Shown here: positions 49,200-62,779 of the stretch, piece by piece
How positions within the stretch are numbered: position 1 is the first letter of the stretch
How the letters are laid out: each line of letters opens with the position of its first letter
Assembly: GCA_013398175.1 (NCBI GenBank)
Contig: VZRZ01004923.1
Location: forward strand, 220,290-284,289
Length of the DNA stretch: 64,000 bases
Direction: 5' to 3'
From: Climacteris rufus
Taxonomy: Eukaryota; Chordata; Aves; Passeriformes; Climacteridae
Made by a program: the position numbers and the translations under genes
The notes under the pieces: model-generated
Told to the model about the DNA's origin: nothing
The model's input: only the letters and a program-made list of their open reading frames with translations
Database searches by the model: none

Positions 49200-49594
49200 T
49201 GGAGGTGTTAGGGCATGGGTTGGACTTAATGATCTTGTAGGTCTCTTCCAACCTAGTGATTCTGTGATTCTGTCATTCTGTGACTTTAAAGAGCATTTCC
49301 ACCCACTGCAAGCAACACCAGTTTTGTTTATTGCACTTCCTGCAAATTTCTATTTATCAGTTCCTAACAAGCCCAGCGATGATGATTGGAGTTTCTGGAT
49401 AGAACATCACTGGTTTGATGATCAAAGGAGCCCATTTCATCATTTAATATTTCTCTGAGATGGAAAGGTGTTTTCTTGCTGCTAAACTGAACATTCCTCA
49501 GAGCGATTTGAGCTCAAGACCACTCTCCATCCCACACTGTCTGTGGAGAAGATTTTGTTTCTCTCTCTTGGCTAGCAACTTTTTAAGTTTCTAA

Positions 49595-49800
49595 GGGTAT
49601 CATCAGATCTCCCATCAGTCTTCTCCTGTGTAAATGATTCTAATTTCTACAATGGGTCCTTACACATGGCCATTTCCAGACCCCAATTACTCTCATTGCT
49701 CCTCAACTCAACATCCTCTTAATGATCCACCCCTTTCTTAAACTGCATGACTCTGAATGCAGCCAGAGACCTTTATATGCACCACTGATTATTGTTACAT
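49595..49800 (-). mobile_element. Old, degraded CR1 fragment
   Basis: In inverted orientation the order matches CR1 ORF2/3' sequence: GATCTCCCATCAGTCTTCTC, then a decayed CTCATAGG-type block, CCAATTACTCTCATTGCTCC and CCTTTCTTAAACTGCATGAC. Divergence is heavy and boundaries are approximate. It lies about 300 bp beyond the younger plus-strand CR1. Confidence 0.55.
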
Positions 49801-50266
49801 TTACATAATTAGACATAGAGCTTGAATTAAAAGAAAAAAAATTTAAAACCTGTTCACCCCAGAAAAAGTCATCCAAATGTTACTTTACTCTTACTCTTAA
49901 AGGGAGTTTGATTTCCTAGTGCAATGATAACTGTGTATTGGGTAGTTACTTCCATCTCCAACTCAAAGGGGAAAATATGGACCAATAACAGAAAAGATTC
50001 TTTCAGAGTGAAAATCCAATGGGTAATTTTAAACGCATGTGCTCCCCTCTCAATTTATGCACTTGCATAAGACATGACAGGTTTTGTTTTTATCAGGTAT
50101 TCAGTGCTTATAACAGTGTATTCAGCAGCTGTGTCAAAATGCTTCTCACAGTTTAGTATTGTTTTATTTGCTTCTCCTTTATGCAAAAGATCTATTTGCT
50201 TTAGAGGAAAGTTACATTAGTTTAATCTAGCTAGTTCCTGACAGGTTCATAATTTTATTTCCTAGG

Positions 50267-50542
50267 TGTCTGTTGCCCGAGGCTTGCTGCCTGGGGCTCC
50301 TTGTGAGAAAAATCCTTCTCCCACATGAGAAATATGAAAACAATAAGATACGCACCTGTTGTTGTCCTTCTGTACGATATGAGTTTTGGACTGGGGCGGG
50401 ACAGACCCAGCCAATCATATACCTGGGTTCCTATTATAAAAAAGGACAATACAATAAACAGGCAGCTGCTCTGGCTGGCTCTCGACCCTCTAAACCAAGG
50501 CTTGTGCTGTCTCATTAATCGGATCACTGCATCCCACTGACA
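50267..50542 (+). mobile_element. Compact solo LTR with short target duplication
   Basis: A 276-bp unit begins TGTCTGTTGCC and ends CACTGACA, giving TGTC...GACA inverted ends. TAGG is present on both sides (50263-50266 and 50543-50546), consistent with a 4-bp target duplication. Internal signals are in order on the plus strand: CCAAT at 50411, TATTATAAAAAAGG at 50432-50445 and AATAAA at 50453-50458. The flanking identity actually reaches 8 bp (TAGGTGTC) if the element is taken to start at 50271, so the exact left end is ambiguous. No internal retroviral sequence is present. Confidence 0.8.
50411..50458 (+). promoter_or_regulatory. LTR core promoter and polyadenylation signal
   Basis: CCAAT (50411-50415), a TATA box (50432-50445) and AATAAA (50453-50458) lie within 48 bp. 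TATA and AATAAA are only about 10 bp apart, so initiation would probably fall at or beyond the signal. Present activity cannot be judged. Confidence 0.55.
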
Positions 50543-50546
50543 TAGG

Positions 50547-53500
50547 TGTCCAATGATGATTTTACCCAACATGCTTCCTCTAGGAATTGACATTAAGTTG
50601 AGCATTACTCATATTTCTAACTTTTTAAAATACAATTATCTCAAAAAGTTATGATTATTAATTAGATGAAGTCATTATTCTCTAATGTATTATCTTCCTA
50701 TACTCACCAGTTGTTTTTACCTCTGTTTTTGAAATTCTGTTGTCTACCTGATAAGAGCAAAAGATGCTTGGCAGGCAAATCTTTTTTGCATTCCCTTCCA
50801 GTACATGCCTGAGGAATACCTCTGGCTATTACTATTTTGCTGGTCACAAGCTGGTGGTAAAAGGGGAATAGTCCCACCCTGACAGTGGAAACTATAGCAT
50901 TCAACAACTGGTTGTTGATCTTAAGGAACAGTTGAAACCTGACTGTCACAGGAAACAAGAATTTACTTGGATTGGAACAACTGAGTGAAGGAAAAACTCT
51001 TGATACTTGTGGAAATTCACCAGGACAGGAAAAAAAATCACAATTCCTAATGAAGAAAGAATGATTAAATGGCTCTCCTTAAGCCCACCAAGAAGTTAAC
51101 AGCACTGAGGTTTCCAGAAAACTGTCCAACAAGTTAGGAAACTGTGATGAGAAGTTGTGGATTTTTGATACTTAGAATTAAAATCATACTCACTTCCTAA
51201 CTAACAATCCCACCTTACACACTTCAGAGTGTACTCAAACATTGTGGGTGAAAGACACATGCAAAAACTCAATCCAAACAAGACAAATAAGCCATGTCAA
51301 TGTCAAATTCCTCCGAAGCCCCAACAAGCCAACACTTATTACTGTTGTTCTGGCAGAAATCTGTGAGTTGCCTAGAATCTCTTCTAAGAAAAAAGCCACA
51401 TAAAATTTCTTCTTCATTTGCACATTTTTCATGCTTTTCAAGTTTGTTTTTTTTAAAAACTATTTTAAGAATAAAAGAGTATGTCAGCTCATCATTCATT
51501 CTTTGTAAAGCACTTTTAATCAAGAGTCATATTTTAGAATAGTATTCTGAAAAGCTTTCCTGGAAGGAGACTGGTTTATTATTTAAGCAAATCTTCTTTC
51601 TTTGATTTTTACATTTACAGAAATCATTATTGTGGGATTCCTCCATTTATATTGGTTCAAATTCATTGTAACATCATAAAAATGCTTTTTCTTTTAAACC
51701 TGATTCTCCAAGAATGATGACATTTAAGAATTTTGGAAGGTAAATAACAATCTCTTTTTCATTTGGCTATGCAAGATGGCCAAAATCTCCTGAAAAGATC
51801 TCAGAATATTTTTGTGTCAGTCAAAACCAAATCAGAATCTTGTCTGATTTAATCTGAAACTCGCAGAAATGTTAACCTAAAGCTTATCCAAAGCAAAATG
51901 CTTTATTTGTATCTTTTTCTACTAAAATCCAAAACTAGTCAGAACAATTCTCTACTCATGTTACCATTGTTTCAGGGGATTTTGATCATGCATTTTGTAA
52001 TCTTACTCCATAAAAGCAAGAGTTGATAGTATTTATATTCCTTTGAAATTTCATGTTTTATTTATGTTATTTGTGCATTCTACTGCTGGGCTACTGTGAT
52101 ATCAACCCCTGGGAAAATTAAACCCTTTTGCTGAATGGACTCCAAAATAGGTTTGGAAAGCACTACCACAATCCATGTTTACTGAAATATCACCCTTATT
52201 GCTTCTCCCCCGCTACCCCCCCCAATTAATAGTATGCTCAGTGATAGATTTGGCTGCGTATGGAGCAAGGATTTCAATTTCTAATTTAAAGAATGATAAA
52301 CAAGGGAAAGATAAACAGCTCTACAGAACAAGGTAACATGTTTTTTCCATTTTTGACATTAGTTTCCTCATTGCCAATATGGTGAACAGAGGGGGTCAGA
52401 CAACTGTCAGCAAGGAACAGATGGAGTAAACAGCAGCACAACATTTAAAACATTTTACAAGATTATTATACAAGTCAAAGGGTCTGCAGTGTAGTATTGG
52501 GGAGTGCGGGAAAGACATGGAGAGGGAACCAACTGACTCTTTGAAATTGTTCAGCAGGTGGTTAACATTAACTGGTACATGTGATGTAAGAGTTATTGCA
52601 TTAGATGAAAAATTGATGCATGTCTGGCAAGAGCTGCTGGTAAAAGGAATTTCTGCACAGACTTTTCTGACCCCTTCATGTTTTAGAAAAATTTTCAGTC
52701 ATGCCTTACTGCCAGTGAGCACACTAGAAGTGAAACTTTCATGCAGGTACCCAAAATGCTGGCTGAGATCTCCACTTGAGTTCCCTTGCACTGAAAATAG
52801 CGTGTGTTGATACTTGTGCCATTTCATCCCCTTGGGATTTAAACACTTGCAAGAAAAAAACACTTACAAATGTTGTCACATTCAACCACTTTTTTTCAGC
52901 TCCTTATGATACCATTTCAGACCAAAAGAAAGGCTCAGCAACCTTTGTTTAGAGACACAAGCTAGATCAATCTTCTCAGCCAATATTTCCAAAACATTGG
53001 AGATACAATACAGATACAATATCCAGAATTGCAAAATAATAAATATTGTATAAAACAGGACATAAGTTCAGCAATTCTTATAGAAAGAACAATTTTTATA
53101 ATCAAAAATACAGCACTGTCTGCGGTTTCATATTTTATGGGATATTTGCCAGCAGTTTGGAAGAAGATAATCTGCTCTAAAATTTTGATTTGAATTTTAT
53201 TCAAATTTTTAACTCCCATAAGAAATTCCACAGCTTTTCAGCCCATCTTCTGATTATTGCAAGTTCTTTGAAGAAATCATAATTAATATGAAACACCTTT
53301 TACCTTTAAAATAGGAGGTTCCTTTAAACTCTCTGCAGTTTTCTTATATTCACCATCACATTTCTAGAGATGGAAAGTTGTCTTCAAAAATCTTCCTTCT
53401 AACTGTCTTATGGTTTGGAACTTTTTTATAAATACTGAAGATCTGGCTCCTTTGCTTTCTTTATTAAAAAAAAAAAATTAGGAGAGGCTAATTCTTCCAA

Positions 53501-56500
53501 TTAACCATTATTCAGAGACTGGCAGGTAGTAAGCAATAAAATAGTGAGGGAGAAGGAATGACAGACTGAAATGAAATATTCCTGAGATTTTTTTCACCTG
53601 CATCCAGGTTAAAGTAATTATTTCTTTCTGTTTCTGATCCATAAAAAAATTAGTAACTACATTATACATTCACATTGAAATAAATAACTATTGAATAGAT
53701 TGGGGGAAAAGCTCTCAAGGCAGTCTCACCACAAAACAGGACATCACAGTTGTTGAGTCATGAAATTTCTAAAAATATAAAATAATACCTTGCTTGCAAA
53801 CTTTGCTTTCACTAAAGAAGAATGATTTATTATTTGATTGTCAATTGTACTAATCAAGTCTTTAAAGCACAAACTTAAAATTTAGTCAAATAAACCTTAT
53901 TTAATAAACCTTGTTCTCTTCCTATATGCATGATGTGAAAGGAATCTGGCCATGACATTTTCCACTACAAAAATAACAGGAGGTGTGGTATATAAATTAC
54001 AGTTAGGAAGGCTTCTGCATTGTTAAAAGACATCATAAAAGGTAGGCTTAATATCCAATATGTTTTAAAAAATAGGTGAGTAATGGAAAATATATTGACT
54101 TACTGATCCACTATCAGACAACATTAAGTAATTTTCCTATACAATAACATTCTTTTAGTAAAAGAGTTGGCTGTTGAGAATTTTTTTTAACACTAAGTAA
54201 GACACAGTAACAAACCAATGATTCATAATGTGATATTACAGAAGAAAAAAGACTCTCCTCCTTTTATGTGCTTAACTATTGCATTAATTATATCAACAGC
54301 CTTTGAAATCTCACTTATGTGAGAACATATCTGAGTGATAAAACAGTGCTAAATACAAAAGCAGAAAAGACCTGTTAAATTATCTAGTTGCATTTGGAGT
54401 ATGCATTGGTATGAGGAAGCCAACTCAGTTAAAACAAATTCACTGCTTCCTCAAAGTTTTTTGATATATTCTAAGCATGTTTGTATTAGAGTCAAAATAA
54501 TCAACAGAATAAACAAGTTCAACTTACTTTAAAGATCTATAAAGTTATTGTATTTTGGGGTTTATACGGTTTTGTTGAGTTTGAGAGGTTTTTTTACATT
54601 TTTTGTAAGAAACAAAGGGCAAATCTTTCATGCTTTAGGCTAGGGAGTATGACTCACTCTCTCTCAGCCTGCAGCTTTCTAATAAAAATGCCCACAGAAC
54701 ACAGCAGCTCAGAGTTCTCCATCTGCTGGATGATAGCAAACTAATCACAGGAAATCCCTGTTCATTAAATAGGACATCTGAGTGCTTTCAGGTGCTGCTA
54801 CTAACTCTGTTCCAGGTTTTAAGAATTAAACATTCAAAAGAACCTCTGTATAAAACTCCAGAAAATACACCATCAGATAGCCCTAACAGCAGGAATTAAT
54901 GGAAGATCTTAAATGATTCTTCAGAGTTTGGAGTCTCACTTGAGAGACAATAAATTGGAGTTTAAATCAAGCACTTTCATCATTCAGGACAGGCATCTGA
55001 ATTGTGACCTTCTACCCTCACACAAGGATGTTACTATTCATTTGTAAAAACATCAAGCAAGCTAAGATAACTTTCAGCCAAGCAGTAGGAAACTTGAATT
55101 TAATACCTCTGTCAGTAAATTTTGAAATATTTTTAAAGTGATTAGGTCATCCAATTAACATCTCTACTATTTTAGAGGTGTTCTGTCTGACTAAGTGCAC
55201 AGGATGTCAAAGAATGTTTTTCTTGTAGGCTGACAAGTACTTGCATACATATATGGAACCTGGAAGTCTGAAATGCAGAAGAATAAAATCTTGGGAATTT
55301 ATATATGCCAGTGAAATGAACATTAGCCCTTGTTCTTGTAATTCTGGTCACTGTATATTAAACTCAAAATTATGAATCACATACTCTATTTTCTTGTGAC
55401 TTGGAAGAATGCCATTTTTCCATCGAAGTCAGTCTTTTCCAATGCTTACTTTGGCTACATGGATAGAAGGAAAGCTTGCTGCAATTAATGTTTTGTTTAG
55501 TGTTCTGCATAGGACATTTCTTATGGAGTCTGGAATGCTGAAAACCTTTAAACTAAGTACTTAAAAATATTAATTTGGAGAAGCTTGAACATGCGTGAAT
55601 AATCCCAAAGAAAGTTGAACAGTGTGTCTACCTTTGTTAAAGCCACTGGTCTGAATGAGCAAGGTCCCTTTGACATTCTCAGACTGACTTGCTGTTTACT
55701 CCTTATAACCATATTGCTCACTAAGTCCTATTCTTACAAAACACTGTATCTCTCACTATTTTTATTAGAAGATGGTTTTGGAACCTCAGTGTTGTGATAA
55801 CTCTAAAATGTTGTCTAGTTCTCAAGGTTAGTAATTCTGATGAGTTTGCACACACTTCTTTCTGTGCCTTTTGCACCTTCTTCCACAAATGTATTTTTAG
55901 AGAGTGTTGAGGAAAATGAAATTTGATAAGGATACGGACAAACAAGAAAATTCAGACCTCTTCCCTCCTTCATACTAATAGCCTTTCTCACATTTACTCC
56001 AAGCTAAGTTCATCTGTCTTGCATGTCAGTTGTCATAATCTTGCAAAGCAGTTCAGAGAACCTCATGTCCTTTCTACAATGATGCTTCATGTGCCTACCT
56101 CTGCTGAGGTAAATAGGAATTAAATTTACCATCTCATGGCACTATGAATGACTCATGCTCACAAGATAACTGAATCACTGCTTCATGTCCTTCTCTCCAG
56201 CTGTTGAAAGCCAAAATGTGCCTGCTTTACATGTGTTGTTAGTAACTTTTCAGCTTAAGTATTACATTTGATACTAATCACTTTTATTCCAATCCTTTTC
56301 ATTGAGGCTTCAAGATCGTCTAGATGTTAGTCATCTTTGAAATCTCAAATGTACCTTATATTGATCACACCTACCCCTGCATCCTCAGCAAATTCCCTGA
56401 CACACTTAGTAAGTGAAAATATCAGAGTTAAACTCCTTGAGGATTCTGTTTAATAATACCTTTTCTTGCAATCAGTACTTATCTTTCATTACCGCCAGTT

Positions 56501-59500
56501 TTCCCCACCTTATTAGTTGGCTCCTAAACCACGTTACTATCAAGAATCTAATATTCTGTGTCCTAACTAGTCATTCCTCATAACAGATTGAAGTTTTGGC
56601 AATAGCAGCTTAAAAATGTAATGAGACAAGACTTTAAGGAAAGTTAATATTTCTTACTCAGTCAGCTCACCTGAGCATGGGCATAAGGGAAACACAAACA
56701 ATGCAACACACAGGGAGACCAAAAAAGCTTCTTTTCTCATTACTCAAAGAACATGTTTTGGTGTCCCAAAATTCATTAGATAAACAGTGTATTTAATAGA
56801 ACTCCTCTACTCTCTTCCTACACCATCAATGGCTCAAAAAAATCTACAGCTAAAATCTTCAATGAAGCTGAGATCCATGGTAAGCTCATTACAATTCATG
56901 GCTAAATAACCCTAATAAATACAGGCTAAAACTTTTGCTCCACTGAGGACTAACCCTCTTAGAGCAGTGCTTCAGCTCACAATTTGGGAAAAAATGTGAT
57001 AGTGGCCTTGAAAATCATCCTAAACTTGGTAATAAATGCTGAAGGATGGTAAGGAATCCTTCAGTCTGGATTTGGTGGAAGATAAGTATAATTTTAATAA
57101 TATATATTGATATTGCAAATATTTGGGTTTGTTTTTTTTTTTTTTTTTAAATAAAGTCAAGTGCTACAATGATTACTGCAATGGATCCAAAATTACGGTA
57201 TCTGCAGTTAACTATGCCTGAATTTTTTTCTAGAGAATGCCAAAACTCAGGTGATGTTTTAATAGCTCTGTTCCAACCAATTGCCAAACCAACTGGTGAT
57301 TCTTGCACTCTAAGCAAAGATGTTGTTGTTGATAGTTTCATCTACAGACGGAATTTTTCAGTGAAAATTTTTTTTCAGTAGAAAGGAAGAGGATGAAGTT
57401 ACGCTGATTCACCTTTTGTTCTATTCTATTATTTTTAAAATTCATTTACATTCTATATTTCCCAGTAAATAAAAAAGAAAATATTTTTTCTTAATACACC
57501 TTTAAAATATCTTATGTAAACACAGCACCAAGATTTTCCTCAATTTATCACCTTACACATTAAATTAACATGTTCTACATTCTAAACTTTAAAAAAATAC
57601 TCAATGGAGCCCCAAAAATCAACAGAATGTTACAAATCATTCCAAATTTGCTAGTGTTAGTTTACAGCCAAGCATCTAAATGCCCCTCAGGGAAGTTTTT
57701 TTTTATTCATTTGAGACTAACCTATAGCTACGATTTAATCAATTTTCACCTAAACTGATATGTATAGAGCCCAAGATACTCGTATTTTCTTCTTCTGAGT
57801 TTTTGATCCTTTTCACAAGTCCATTTAGACCTACTATTTAATGAACACAAAATGTTTCCTTTGGCACTTCTCTGAGAAGTGCTCACAATGCCACTTCAAA
57901 ATTTTCCTTGTCTCTTCACAAACACTGGAGAAAGGGTTACTCCAGATGGTGTTTATATTCTGAGCATAGAGATGTCTTATTGCAAATGAGAAATAAAACT
58001 CTTAGAAACTAGTTTAGAGCTTATAAATGTATGAAGAGCAGAAAAACTCAATACAGAATGCAAACAAAACTAAAATAAAAACATAATGACCTTTTTAAAG
58101 GCGAAGCTTATTTTGCTCAGAGGAATCTTTACTGTGCAGCAGTAAAGTAAGTGATTTTTATTTAAAAGAACAGCAACATCTAGATGTATTCAAAGAAGTA
58201 GCCATTGCATAAAATGAGATGTTTGAGAGTAGCTATAAACTTTCTTGGGTTTGGCAAATTTATGATCCATTCCTGCTAACCCTATAGTATACCCAAAACA
58301 GACAACAGAACCACGCTTCTATTTGGACAACCTGGTACAAATCCTTTTCCTTCCACTGAGTCTGCAACTTGTGTAGAGCTATGAGTTAGAGCTTGAGGGT
58401 GCATTTTTTTCTCATGTTCTTTTAATAATTTAGAGACGAAATCAAGTTGGCACCTCGGTGCTTGGCGAGAGATTACAATAGATCTCAGAACATTCTTGCT
58501 CAAGGGTGGCCTTCTGCTTGTCTGAACGCCTTAAGCTGAGGCTGCCTGAACAGACTGTGCTGTTTCTGGAAGGTTAGTAATGCAGTACTTTCCAGGTACA
58601 CAGAAATTACCATTTTTGTCATAGTATGACATCTTGTGGACTGCTGGTAGTACTACTAAAGGACTCACTGTTCTTAACCTAAATATTACTCCCATCAAGT
58701 AAAGGAGTACATGGAGTGCCTGTTTCTTTTAAAGCTGACTGGGTCGTATACACAGCTGTCATCTATTTATGGATGAAAAGAATTGCAGATGATAAGCTTG
58801 TGAGAAAGGAGATACAGAGGCAAAACCTATTTAACATACAGGCACTGAGCCTGTGATGGCAACGTGCAGGGCTCAGGATAGGGGAGTGCCTTTGGACCCT
58901 CAGCACATTCCTGGCAGGGGAAAGCTTTGAAGACTGGTTCATTCCCATCTTCAGCCTACTTTTTATTCTTAACCCAGTTTCTGGCAAGCAGTCAGAAAAA
59001 AGGATAAGGGTCCCTTGACATGTTGTCTGGCAGCCAGGTGCCTCCAAACCTCCGAGGAATGAAGACTGGGAATGGACAGACAATACTGAAAGGGTTGAGA
59101 GTTTTTCCTCCTAATGCCTAAAAATGGAGAGTATTCAGGATTATTTTAAGATTTAGAGCATGACTAAAAGTTGTTTACAAGGCATGTGAGCTTGCCTGGT
59201 ATCTCTGGCCCACATCATTACCTCCTGATTAAGAGTAATGGAAAAAATATGTCTGATCATTAAGCTCCTGACTACATTTAAATACATCCCCATATATACT
59301 TCATTTAATTCTTTCTTGAGTGACATATTCAAGGAAAACTTGGTGCTTTCTTTGAAATAACAAGACAGTACAAAGTTATGAGCTGACAGAAAAGTTGAAC
59401 TGTGGGAAATCCATACAGTCTTTTTTTTTTTTCCCCACAAGAACTGAGGCCAATAGTTTTAGGCAAAACATTTCTTTGTGCTAAGACTGCTTTGTTGTTT

Positions 59501-61670
59501 TTTGGTTTTGTACATAGGGTCTCCATATCTATTCCCTCTGTTTCAGGCCACCCATTAGCTCTTCATCTGTAAGATTATACTATACACCAAACACTATACT
59601 ATTCCAAACAGCAAGAGATTGTGGACAGGGAAAAGAAAGGGAAGTTGTATTTTACAGAAGTACAGAACCAACAAAAACAACCACTATCATTATTATGATG
59701 ACACTGTAAAAAGCAAATATCATAAACAGATACATTCCACTGAAATTGTGAAATATTCATGAAGGAAGATGACTGAGATACTGGTTTTGGGCTTTTCTTC
59801 CATAGTTGAACTTACCTTTAGAGTTTTGAGAGGAGGGAAATGCCAAAATGCTCTGAGAACTTGGCAGGAGTTGCCTATTCTAATATTATGTGTTTGAGAG
59901 AGGTGAAAGTTTTGGCTGGGTGTACAACCTCTGTATCCCAAGTGTAAACGAAGGGGAAATTCCAAAACTTTCTCTTCATCAGTTTAGTTTTTTTTCCTAG
60001 AGAAGATTAATCAGCTTAAGAATGACTTTCAAGTTAAAGTCTCATCAAGTACAGAGAAAATCCTTCAAAATGAGGATAATATTAGAGGTAGGATTCAGCC
60101 CAAGATTAAGACCTCATTGCTAGTGACTGCATCTCCACAGCACTGGAAGCCCAGACAGCTATCATGCTTTAGAAAGCTAAATTCAACTGGCAGCCTCAAG
60201 CTGATTCCCATGCTATACAGAACATACACAAAAGGATGTTGTGTAACCTGTTAAGTAGCTGTCCACGCTGTAACATTTTTGCAGACACACAGATTAAAAA
60301 CAACCAAAAAATTGCCAGACTAATGAAATATAGTAACAGAATTGGGTACAATTACTAAAGAAAAATAAAAGGTTTTCTTTTCAAGGATATGTTACCAAAG
60401 TAATTGTACTCAGTTGAATTGACCCACATTGCATATTAAGCCTGGCACAAACAAGTATGAACATAAGGAGAGCTAGGAATGATGACGTAAAACACTAAAT
60501 CTAGCCTTCCGTGGAATCTACCAGCCTCACAGGGTCAACAGCTGAGCTTTGAAGACTAGGAGGAAAACTAGCTTTTTTCAAATATTTGCAGAACTGGAAT
60601 GTTGTAAAATCCCTTTGATCCCTCCACGCCCTAGTCATGCTTTCTAATTCTCAAGTGGTTGCTTAAGGAAGAAAAGCAAAAAAACCATGTCCTATAACTT
60701 ATACATATTTATTACTAGTAGGCAGCTGAAGGCTAAATACTTGCATCTATATAAAAAGTAATGGTAATGACTTAAGCATCAGTAAAATGATAAAACCAGA
60801 AATATTAAGAGCATTATGCAATTTTTACTGTAATTTTGTTGTTACTCCTAGTGGTCTGCTATGTCTACTCCGTACCCTGTGTGGATCTGAACCCATATTG
60901 CCACTTCAGAAACAGATTCCCAAATGAATTTGAAAGGGGTGTGTATTGGACATTGGTAGATAAGCAGTATGCAGTGTATAGCTGAGTTGTTTGGGAAAGC
61001 AACAGTGAGATACGGATGCAGAGAAGAGGAGGAATTAGGATGTAGAGAATGATTAAGAGGGAAAGAAAGAAGACTGATACCTATTTCTCAATCCAAAGGT
61101 TATCTCCTCAATAAAAGTTGACTGCCTGTTATCAGCTACTACAAGGAGCTCTCAATAACCAGTCATCAAAGAGGAAAGGAGACACATTTCCAACACATAA
61201 CTTTTCCAGCCATCAGGATGGAACAGCACACAACATTGCAGCAGCACAACAGAGCCAGAGTAGCTTCTTGTTCACAAGCAGTTGTGCTTCACAGTACTGA
61301 GGGGTTATATACCGCACACCTGTGTAGTGTATGTTCAATTCTGGTAAACTGAAGTCTCGGAATTGTTTGGAGTTCTGCACAATTAGTTTACTGATGGAGA
61401 CAGACTTAATATAAAACTGCTTTGAATACCAGGCACTAAACTAATGTGATCCAATAAAATACTAAAGTTTTCTACAGTTACTGTAGGAAACTGTAACCTA
61501 AATGGATAACATCAGATGAAAAAATACCCACCCCCTACCCCCCATCTAGAACTGAATTTCATTAAAGAGGAATAAAATTAATCTGGATAACATAGAGCTT
61601 CAGTTGAACAGCATCTTTTGATTTCAGAGAAAAAAAATCTTGCATATTCTTGAGTGCCAAAAATATGAAT
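50547..61670. other. AT-rich non-coding sequence
   Basis: Eleven kilobases with no supported gene or recognisable mobile element. The longest frames (52517-52810 plus, 58763-59083 minus) lack motifs. A T-run occurs at about 57130-57148. A vague CR1-like flavour around 56300-56500 could not be confirmed. Confidence 0.5.
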
Positions 61671-62094
61671 TCATAGAGTCATAGAATCATTCAGGTTGGA
61701 AAAGACCTTTGAGATCTTTAAGAAAATAGAGTCCAACTGTTAACCCAGCCCTGCCAAGTCTGCCACTAAACCATGTCCCCAAGTACTGCATCTGCACACC
61801 TTTTAAATACTTACAGGGATAATGAGTCAAACACGTTCCTGGGCAACCTGTTCCAAAGTTGGACAACCTCTCCCGTGAAAAAGATTTTCCTAATGTCCAA
61901 TATAAATCTCCCTTGGCACACCTTCAGGCCATTTCCTCTCATGCTGTCTTTTGCTACCTGGGAGAAGATATTGAGCCCCACCTCACTACAAATTTCTCTC
62001 AGGCAGTTGTAGAGAACAGTACGGTCTCCCTTGAGCCTCCTTTTCTTCAGGCTAAACAACTGCAGTTCCCTCAGATGCTCCTCATAAGATTTCT
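61671..62094 (-). mobile_element. CR1 LINE 3' fragment
   Basis: The plus strand opens with TCATAGAGTCATAGAATCAT and TTCAGGTTGGAAAAGACC, the inverted CR1 3' tail, and continues through the 3' UTR into the end of ORF2. The copy is 5'-truncated at about 62094. Age looks intermediate: older than the CR1 at 47.9 kb but much better preserved than those at 6.4 and 62.8 kb. Confidence 0.93.
61811..62094 (-). pseudogene. CR1 ORF2 C-terminal remnant
   Basis: Reading on the minus strand gives about 95 open codons of the CR1 ORF2 C-terminus, including YEEHLRELQLFSLKKRRLKG, SEVGLNIFSQVAKD and VVQLWNRLPRNV, before the frame drifts from the expected end. The reverse transcriptase and endonuclease parts are absent, so it is non-functional. 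The first codons of the frame (62095-62107) are flanking sequence. Confidence 0.85.
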
Positions 62095-62779
62095 TTTTTA
62101 AACACAAGCTGCCTTAATTCATTATTTCACTCTTCTGAATAGATATTAAATGCCAGATTAAGTTCTTAATTTGCTTATCATTTATATCAGGTCAAAGACA
62201 ATGTTTAACTTTGCATGACTGCAAAGGCTATGGTTTTCCTGTAAATTTCCAACTAATAATTTTTTTAATGTTTATAATAAAATCTTAATTTTATATTTTT
62301 AAAAAGCAAATCATAACTTTCTAGAAATACAGTGAAAGAAATTACTATAACAGTTGGGCAATGACTGTTTCTGTCTCAATTTAAGCAGCAGATTCTAAGC
62401 ATTGAAGTAGATCAGGAGTACCATATCAATAATTTAATGATTGATCAAGTAAAAAAAAAATTGACAAAAAAACCCAACCAAGAAGTAAAATTGTGTAGAT
62501 ATCTCCCGTCTGACAGAAGTAGTCGGAAACAGCACACGGAAGGTCATAATTTTTCCTGAATTAGCTTTTGCTCCTGTATGTTACAAACAACATCTCTTTT
62601 GTGTCTTGGTTAACCAAATTGTACTAGCATTGTTCTAGATGGAGTACAGAAGAGATAGCTCTCATACAAACGTGTTTCACACCTGAGTCACTTGATGATC
62701 AAATGATTTAGTCTTAATTGTTTGTTTTAAAACCAGGTCTTAACTACTTTAGGAAGAACGTGGTACTGTTAATGCACAC
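62095..62779. other. AT-rich non-coding sequence
   Basis: No feature recognised between two CR1 copies that face opposite directions. Confidence 0.5.

Larger units (their letters stand above)
47900..49283 (+). mobile_element. CR1 LINE, 5'-truncated, with intact 3' end and internal assembly gap
   Basis: Sequence from about 47915 follows CR1 ORF2 from the segment before the reverse transcriptase core to the 3' end. The element closes with GTTGGACTTAATGATCTTG, TCTTCCAACC and the octamer-type tail built from GTGATTCT units to about 49283, without poly(A), as is characteristic of CR1. ORF1, the endonuclease domain and the 5' UTR are missing, the usual truncation from incomplete reverse transcription. 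A run of N at 48604-48895 falls inside ORF2. The copy is clearly younger than the CR1 remnants at 6365, 49595 and 62780. Confidence 0.95.

Noticed and set aside
52517..52810. 97-codon plus-strand frame suspected to be old retroviral coding sequence
   Set aside because: No polymerase, protease, gag or envelope motif is visible.
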